NCBI GenBank assembly: GCA_044337515.1
Contig: JBIINK010000064.1
Coordinates: forward strand, 1-9,480
Reading direction: 5' to 3'
Origin: CAJBVG01 sp044337515
Lineage (GTDB): Bacteria; Bacteroidota; Bacteroidia; Sphingobacteriales; Sphingobacteriaceae
DNA length: 9,480 nucleotides
Below the pieces are notes generated by a model. That model was given only the letters and a program-made list of their open reading frames with translations, made no database searches and was not told the DNA's origin. The translations under genes and the position numbers were made by a program. Positions 6,386-9,480 of this stretch are shown piece after piece (within the stretch, counting starts at the first letter, position 1; each line of letters opens with the position of its first letter).

Positions 6386-7003
6386 ATGAACCTCGAACGA
6401 AACTCCAAAATACTCGAACCCTACGTACCAGAAGGTACTGCGCTTACCATGGCGAAGTGGATTGATTATTTTCAAGTAGAGCTTTCCATCAATAAACCCA
6501 GAGAATCTATACTCGGCGATTATCGTCACCCACACAGTGGTAAAGGACATCGTATTTCTGTCAATCGTGATTTAAATCCTTATGCTTTTTTAATTACCCT
6601 TATTCATGAGTTTGCGCATTTAACCAATTGGAATAAAAATTCGCATAAAGTTAAACCTCATGGTGATGAGTGGAAAACCGAATACAAATATTTAATGCAG
6701 CCGTTCTTAGATCGAAATATTTTTCCCGAAGAAATAGATAAGGCTGTTCGCAAATATATGACTAACCCCGCGGCATCCAGTTGCTCTGATGTGAATTTAT
6801 TAAGAGTGCTAAAACGATTTGATAAAGTTCAACATACCGTTTTTGTAAGCAACATCCCCATGGGTGGTAAATTCCAAATGAAAAATGGAAGAACATTTCA
6901 AAAATTAGAACTCGTTAGAAAACGTTTCCGTTGTAAAGAAATTCCTTCAGGACATATTTATTTGTTCAGTCCCGTAACAGAGGTTTTTCAATGCGAATCC
7001 TGA
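6386..7003 (+). CDS. SprT-like zinc metalloprotease domain protein
   Basis: A 205-residue protein. The core is YAFLITLIHEFAHLTNW with the zinc-binding HEFAH (His74, Glu75, His78), followed by KPHGDEWKTEY, where His92 in the HG-x-x-W motif is the expected third ligand as in SprT/Spartan proteins. Upstream, GDYRHP and ISVNRDLNPY (about 44-66) are typical of the Bacteroidota version. The C-terminal part (about 145-203) is basic and contains MKNGRTFQKLELVRKRFRC and IYLFSPVTEVFQC, a small beta-rich segment common to these homologues; its cysteines (131, about 192, about 203) do not form a clear four-Cys zinc ribbon. There is no signal peptide, so it is probably cytoplasmic. The Spartan relation suggests DNA-protein crosslink proteolysis, but that is not shown for this branch. 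Its start codon abuts the right heptad array, so its leader is entirely repeat sequence, and no promoter was found immediately upstream. Confidence 0.87.
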   Translation: MNLERNSKILEPYVPEGTALTMAKWIDYFQVELSINKPRESILGDYRHPHSGKGHRISVNRDLNPYAFLITLIHEFAHLTNWNKNSHKVKPHGDEWKTEYKYLMQPFLDRNIFPEEIDKAVRKYMTNPAASSCSDVNLLRVLKRFDKVQHTVFVSNIPMGGKFQMKNGRTFQKLELVRKRFRCKEIPSGHIYLFSPVTEVFQCES

Positions 7004-7019
7004 TAGATATCGGGAATTT

Positions 7020-7088
7020 AAATGCGTAAATGTGCAGATATGAAAATGCGTAAATTTAGCATACTAGCATATCAGCATACTAGCATAT
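7020..7088. repeat. Octamer repeat arrays in the convergent intergenic region
   Basis: The region is almost wholly 8-base periodic. Block A: AAATGCGT (7020), AAATGTGC (7028), AGATATGA (7036), AAATGCGT (7044). Block B: TAGCATAC (7057), TAGCATAT (7065), CAGCATAC (7073), TAGCATAT (7081). The last unit overlaps the GH53 stop codon (7088-7090, minus strand). No intrinsic terminator hairpin with a T run is seen for either converging gene. Confidence 0.85.
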
Positions 7089-8158
7089 TAATCAAACACT
7101 TCGATTGCTGGCAACGCTTTCCCTGTAAAGTCCCATAGGGCTTGGTTCTCCCAGCTGGAGCCGTTTGTAGCTGTGCTGCCTTTAAACGATACCCATTCGC
7201 CTCCCCAGTAACAAAATCCTATTGCAGTTGAATTTGTTTTAAGATGTGTTTTCAAATCCATCAAATAATTTTTCTGACCATCATTTGTTGCAGGGTATAT
7301 TGCTGAAATAATTTCGTTGTTAGAGCCAATTACATTATTGGTCCAATCGTTCCAGTTAAACGTAAAAGGATAAGAGGTTTCAGCAATGATGACATCTTTA
7401 TGAAAAGTAGTTTTTAAAACACTTATCGAATTACTCAAGGAGTCTAAACTCTTCCCATGCCATTTCGGATAGTAGGATAATGCAATGATATCGTAATCAA
7501 TATTATTCATACTGCTATAAAATGCTAATGCTTCTTGATGCCCAGCATAGTGAATCATTATTTTCATTGTTGTTGAATTCTCTCTTACTGCTCTGATTCC
7601 TTCTTGCAATAAAAGTTTCATGTACGTTAATTGAGTATATCGCCCATCGGGCCATAAAAAACCATTATTGATTTCATTTCCAATTTGTATATAATCCGGA
7701 TTAATTTCAGTAACAATTTTTTTGGTGTATTGATAGACACTGTCCTTTAATTGTTGAAAAGGTAAATTGCTCCAAGCACTTGGTTTTGTTTGATTCCCAG
7801 GGTCGGCCCAAGTGTCTGAATAATGTACCGTGAGCCAAACTTTAGCACCTGTGGCTTTAATTTCATTCGCCAATTGTTTCACTTCTGCAATACCAGAATG
7901 TCCATCAGTAGGGTTTACCCAAATGCGTAATCGAAAAGTGTTCGCACCTGCATTACGTAATGTAGTGAGCATGTCTTCTGTTTGCCCTGCAGCATTTTTA
8001 GCATGGTATTGGGCGGCTCTAATTTCTGGCAAATACGATATGTCGGCACCACGAAGAAAAGAAAAATCTTCGGGGGAAGAAGTAATGGGAGTGATGTTAT
8101 TTTTCTTACAGGATGCTATTAATAAGAAAATTGAAAATAGAAAATAGTATTTTTTCAT
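7088..8158 (-). CDS. GH53 endo-beta-1,4-galactanase (arabinogalactan endo-galactosidase), lipoprotein
   Basis: A 356-residue protein, normal for GH53. The N-terminus MKKYYFLFSIFLLIASC is a lipoprotein signal with Cys17, followed by a short linker. The catalytic domain starts at about residue 33 with FLRGADISYLPEI. GANTFRLRIWVNP (72-83) and VWLTVHYSDTWADPGNQ (107-123) are GH53 hallmarks. YIQIGNEINNGFLWPDG carries the acid/base Glu162, and DVIIAETSYPF the nucleophile Glu260, giving the clan GH-A pair. The enzyme cuts beta-1,4-galactan side chains of type I arabinogalactan/pectin, presumably on the outer membrane or in the periplasm. No SusC/SusD pair, beta-galactosidase or regulator lies in the window, so it is not in a visible polysaccharide locus. 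It lies downstream of the cyclase gene on the same strand, separated by the 106-base REPIN-like unit. The overlapping plus-strand frame at 7830-8147 is a shadow. Confidence 0.93.
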   Translation of the reverse strand: MKKYYFLFSIFLLIASCKKNNITPITSSPEDFSFLRGADISYLPEIRAAQYHAKNAAGQTEDMLTTLRNAGANTFRLRIWVNPTDGHSGIAEVKQLANEIKATGAKVWLTVHYSDTWADPGNQTKPSAWSNLPFQQLKDSVYQYTKKIVTEINPDYIQIGNEINNGFLWPDGRYTQLTYMKLLLQEGIRAVRENSTTMKIMIHYAGHQEALAFYSSMNNIDYDIIALSYYPKWHGKSLDSLSNSISVLKTTFHKDVIIAETSYPFTFNWNDWTNNVIGSNNEIISAIYPATNDGQKNYLMDLKTHLKTNSTAIGFCYWGGEWVSFKGSTATNGSSWENQALWDFTGKALPAIEVFD

Positions 8159-8169
8159 TTTAAATAACC

Positions 8170-8275
8170 GTTCGTCGGAGTGTCCTCACTCCGACAATTT
8201 TTATTATCTATTGTCATAGTATCCTTACTCCGACATTTTTTTATTTAGTGTCGGAGTGAGGACACTCCGACGAAC
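8170..8275. mobile_element. REPIN-like unit: two palindromic REP arms in inverted orientation
   Basis: The outer arms 8170-8196 and 8249-8275 are perfect inverted repeats of each other over 27 bases. Each arm is itself a hairpin: stem GTCGGAGTG / CACTCCGAC (9 base pairs) with a 4-base loop. Each is preceded on its outer side by GTTC, which is how REP sequences recognised by RAYT (IS200-like tyrosine) transposases are built: a short guide tetranucleotide plus a palindrome, in inverted pairs. The unit sits in the 125-base gap between the cyclase stop and the GH53 start. No RAYT gene is in the window. A T run follows the left arm only on the plus strand, so it is not an obvious terminator for the minus-strand genes. 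Confidence 0.7.
8212..8235 (+). repeat. Degenerate third REP copy inside the REPIN-like unit
   Basis: Twenty-four bases matching the left arm (8173-8196) at 19 positions, in the same orientation. It keeps the TCCT loop and can still pair as TGTC/GACA plus AGTA/TACT, with a two-base internal mismatch (AT against CC). Two of its five differences (8221 and 8226) are a paired change, G:C to A:T. Confidence 0.65.
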
Positions 8276-8283
8276 ATCATGAA

Positions 8284-9261
8284 TTATTCGGAATAGCTTA
8301 ACTCCATCAGCGTTTGCCCTACCACTTTTAAACTTTTCTTGTCGATATTTTCTAACTTATCATTATGCGTGTGCCAGTGTTTCCAGAAGCCTGAGATAGA
8401 TCCCGCATCATGGTGAATTAAATCGACCATTGGAATATTCGCAATCATGTTTACATAGTAATGATCATCAACAATAGCACCGGTATGTTCATAGCTGAAG
8501 TTAGACGAGTAACCTGCTGCCGCAGCTTTTTGCCAAACGTATTCTAATACTTGTGGTGCAAATGTTCTCGATACTTCTTCTTGAGTGAAATAAATATTTT
8601 CGCCACCAACCATATCTAACAATACTCCATACTGTGGATGATAATTTGCCATTGGAGGATTTTTTGCCCAGTACTGTGACCCTAAACAATACGAATCTTT
8701 CATCTCTGGGTATTTGCTATTTTCTGGCTGTCCATAATCTTCTAAATCGAAGAAAAATAAATCAACACCAACGCTTGGATTTTTAATAGAAAACTGACGA
8801 GCCATTTCTAATAACACACCAGCTCCACTTGCTCCATCATTAGCACCATCAATCGCTTTGTCTTTATCTTTAGTATCCTGATCGGCAAAGGGACGAGTAT
8901 CCCAATGTGCTGCAAACATTACTCTTTTCGTAGCTTTAGGCTCGAACGAAGCAATGATGTTTTTTAAGTTATAAGATTTACCATCGAAGGTAGTAACCTT
9001 GCCTTCTTGTACAAAAACAGATGCGCCATATTTTTTTAGCGTGCTCACAAAATAATCCGCACAATTCGCATGTGCTTTACTACCCGGTACACGTGGACCA
9101 AATTCAACTTGCTTCTTCACAAATGCAAAAGCACTATCCTCATTAAAACTAGGAATCTCTATCTTCTTTGTTTCAGTAGTAGTGGTTTCTGTTTTCTTAC
9201 CATCCTTACAGGAAAGAAGAAAAAAGAAAATAGAAATTAGAAAAACGCATTTTATTTTCAT
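8284..9261 (-). CDS. Type II glutaminyl-peptide cyclotransferase-like lipoprotein (M28 fold)
   Basis: A 325-residue protein. MKIKCVFLISIFFFLLSC is a lipoprotein signal with Cys18, followed by a Thr/Glu/Lys linker (19-36). The M28 core shows AAHWDTRPF (His119, Asp121), DGANDGASGAG (Asp142), FFDLEDYG (Glu174, Asp175), VLLDMVGG (Asp216) and GFWKHWHTHNDKLENID (His299). VDDHYYV and IPMVDLIHH (265-284) resemble the DDH and IPVLxLI blocks of animal and bacterial glutaminyl cyclases more than aminopeptidases. Predicted single-zinc ligands are Asp142, Glu174/Asp175 and His299. The reaction is cyclisation of N-terminal glutamine to pyroglutamate. In Bacteroidota such periplasmic enzymes act on exported proteins whose mature N-terminus is Gln, which would tie it functionally, though not genetically, to the secretion gene sprA. 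An M28 aminopeptidase is the alternative. The gene lies downstream of cysS on the same strand, across a repeat-filled 100-base gap. Confidence 0.88.
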   Translation of the reverse strand: MKIKCVFLISIFFFLLSCKDGKKTETTTTETKKIEIPSFNEDSAFAFVKKQVEFGPRVPGSKAHANCADYFVSTLKKYGASVFVQEGKVTTFDGKSYNLKNIIASFEPKATKRVMFAAHWDTRPFADQDTKDKDKAIDGANDGASGAGVLLEMARQFSIKNPSVGVDLFFFDLEDYGQPENSKYPEMKDSYCLGSQYWAKNPPMANYHPQYGVLLDMVGGENIYFTQEEVSRTFAPQVLEYVWQKAAAAGYSSNFSYEHTGAIVDDHYYVNMIANIPMVDLIHHDAGSISGFWKHWHTHNDKLENIDKKSLKVVGQTLMELSYSE

Positions 9262-9275
9262 TTTAGTTTTTTACT

Positions 9276-9299
9276 TAGCATATCAGCATACCAGCATAT
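9276..9299. repeat. Octamer array, block B type, upstream of the cyclase gene
   Basis: Three units in register: TAGCATAT (9276), CAGCATAC (9284), CAGCATAT (9292). They match block B at 7057-7088 in sequence and orientation. The array lies 15 bases before the cyclase start codon (minus strand), so it is within the likely leader or promoter region of that gene. Confidence 0.8.
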
Positions 9300-9322
9300 T
9301 ACTTATTGCCTCACCCCAACCC

Positions 9323-9362
9323 CTCACATCTGCACATTTGCACATCTGCATATTTGCACATT
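9323..9362. repeat. Octamer array, block A type, abutting the cysS stop
   Basis: Five units in register: CTCACATC (9323), TGCACATT (9331), TGCACATC (9339), TGCATATT (9347), TGCACATT (9355). On the minus strand they read as AATGTGCA-type units, so this block is inverted relative to block A at 7020-7051. The last base is shared with the stop codon of the flanking gene (9362-9364). Between this and block B is a C-rich stretch (9301-9322) with no recognised function. Confidence 0.8.
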
Positions 9363-9480
9363 TACTCTTGGTATCCCCACTCACTCCCCACCTTCGAATC
9401 CTTAATGATTAATCCTTTACTCTTGAATTTCGCACGAATCATATCCACCATGGCGAAGTTTTTTTCTTCACGAGCGGTGC
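9362..9480 (-). CDS. cysS: Probable cysteinyl-tRNA synthetase, C-terminal end (5' part outside window)
   Basis: On the minus strand the frame is open from the window edge to TAA at 9362-9364, giving 39 residues. The sequence TAREEKNFAMVDMIRAKF is followed by KSKGLIIKDSKVGSEWGYQE. This fits the end of the DALR-type C-terminal domain of CysRS: R-x-x-K-(N/D)-(F/W)-A-x-x-D-x-(I/V)-R, then G-I-x-(I/L)-(K/E)-D-x-x-x-G-x-x-W, as in the E. coli enzyme. The family role is charging tRNA-Cys in the cytoplasm. Only the last helix and tail are visible, without any catalytic motif, so the assignment rests on this short pattern. It reads toward the cyclase gene and ends in the octamer array. Confidence 0.7.
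   Translation of the reverse strand, partial: TAREEKNFAMVDMIRAKFKSKGLIIKDSKVGSEWGYQE

Noticed and set aside
7830..8147. Plus-strand open frame
   Set aside because: Lies wholly antisense within the GH53 gene and shows no domain or signal; a shadow.
8170..8210. Intrinsic terminator for the cyclase gene
   Set aside because: The hairpin is strong, but its T run lies on the plus strand while the adjacent genes are transcribed from the minus strand; the minus-strand side of the right arm is followed by A-rich sequence.
9311..9330. G-quadruplex on the minus strand
   Set aside because: Only two runs of four G with weak flanking GG pairs; too little for a confident call.
9182..9412. Plus-strand open frame covering the repeat region near the right end
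   Set aside because: Antisense to the cyclase signal peptide and the cysS end; its sequence is translated octamer repeat.

Overview
The window is AT-rich bacterial DNA from a member of the Bacteroidota. The evidence is a SprA-type gliding/type IX secretion barrel, sprA-gcvH-vanZ gene order, a type II glutaminyl cyclase lipoprotein, TAnnTTTG-like promoter elements, and the absence of obvious Shine-Dalgarno sequences. Genus cannot be read from this stretch.

Layout. Bases 1-2445 are the C-terminal third of sprA, running in from the left edge. It is followed by gcvH (glycine cleavage H protein), an overlapping small VanZ-like membrane protein, and a 46-residue lipoprotein that is easily missed. 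Next comes the ferrous iron uptake pair feoA-feoB, 4 bases apart, with feoB restricted to a TTG start. Bases 5868-6385, exactly between the feoB stop and the next ATG, hold a compact element: a four-helix-bundle gene of the 23S rRNA intervening-sequence protein family, broken by one in-frame TAA, and bracketed by inverted arrays of degenerate 7-base units. After it lie a SprT-like zinc metalloprotease gene (+) and, convergent to it, a run of minus-strand genes: a GH53 endo-galactanase lipoprotein, an M28-fold glutaminyl cyclase lipoprotein, and the C-terminal end of what looks like cysS at the right edge.

Non-coding structure is the most interesting part. Three short-repeat regions occur: inverted heptad arrays (5868-5929 and 6341-6385), octamer arrays at 7020-7088, and octamer arrays at 9276-9299 and 9323-9362. 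Each abuts or overlaps a stop codon. Separately, bases 8170-8275 form a REPIN-like unit: two hairpin-forming arms in perfect 27-base inverted repeat, with a degenerate third copy between them. No transposase or RAYT gene is present, so any mobility would have to be supplied in trans.

Functionally, sprA (outer-membrane translocon), the cyclase (N-terminal pyroglutamate formation on exported proteins) and the lipoproteins all concern the cell envelope. feoAB serves Fe(II) import, and gcvH one-carbon/glycine metabolism. The candidate for a poorly described system is the heptad-bracketed four-helix-bundle element, with the octamer arrays possibly being related or solo repeat remnants.
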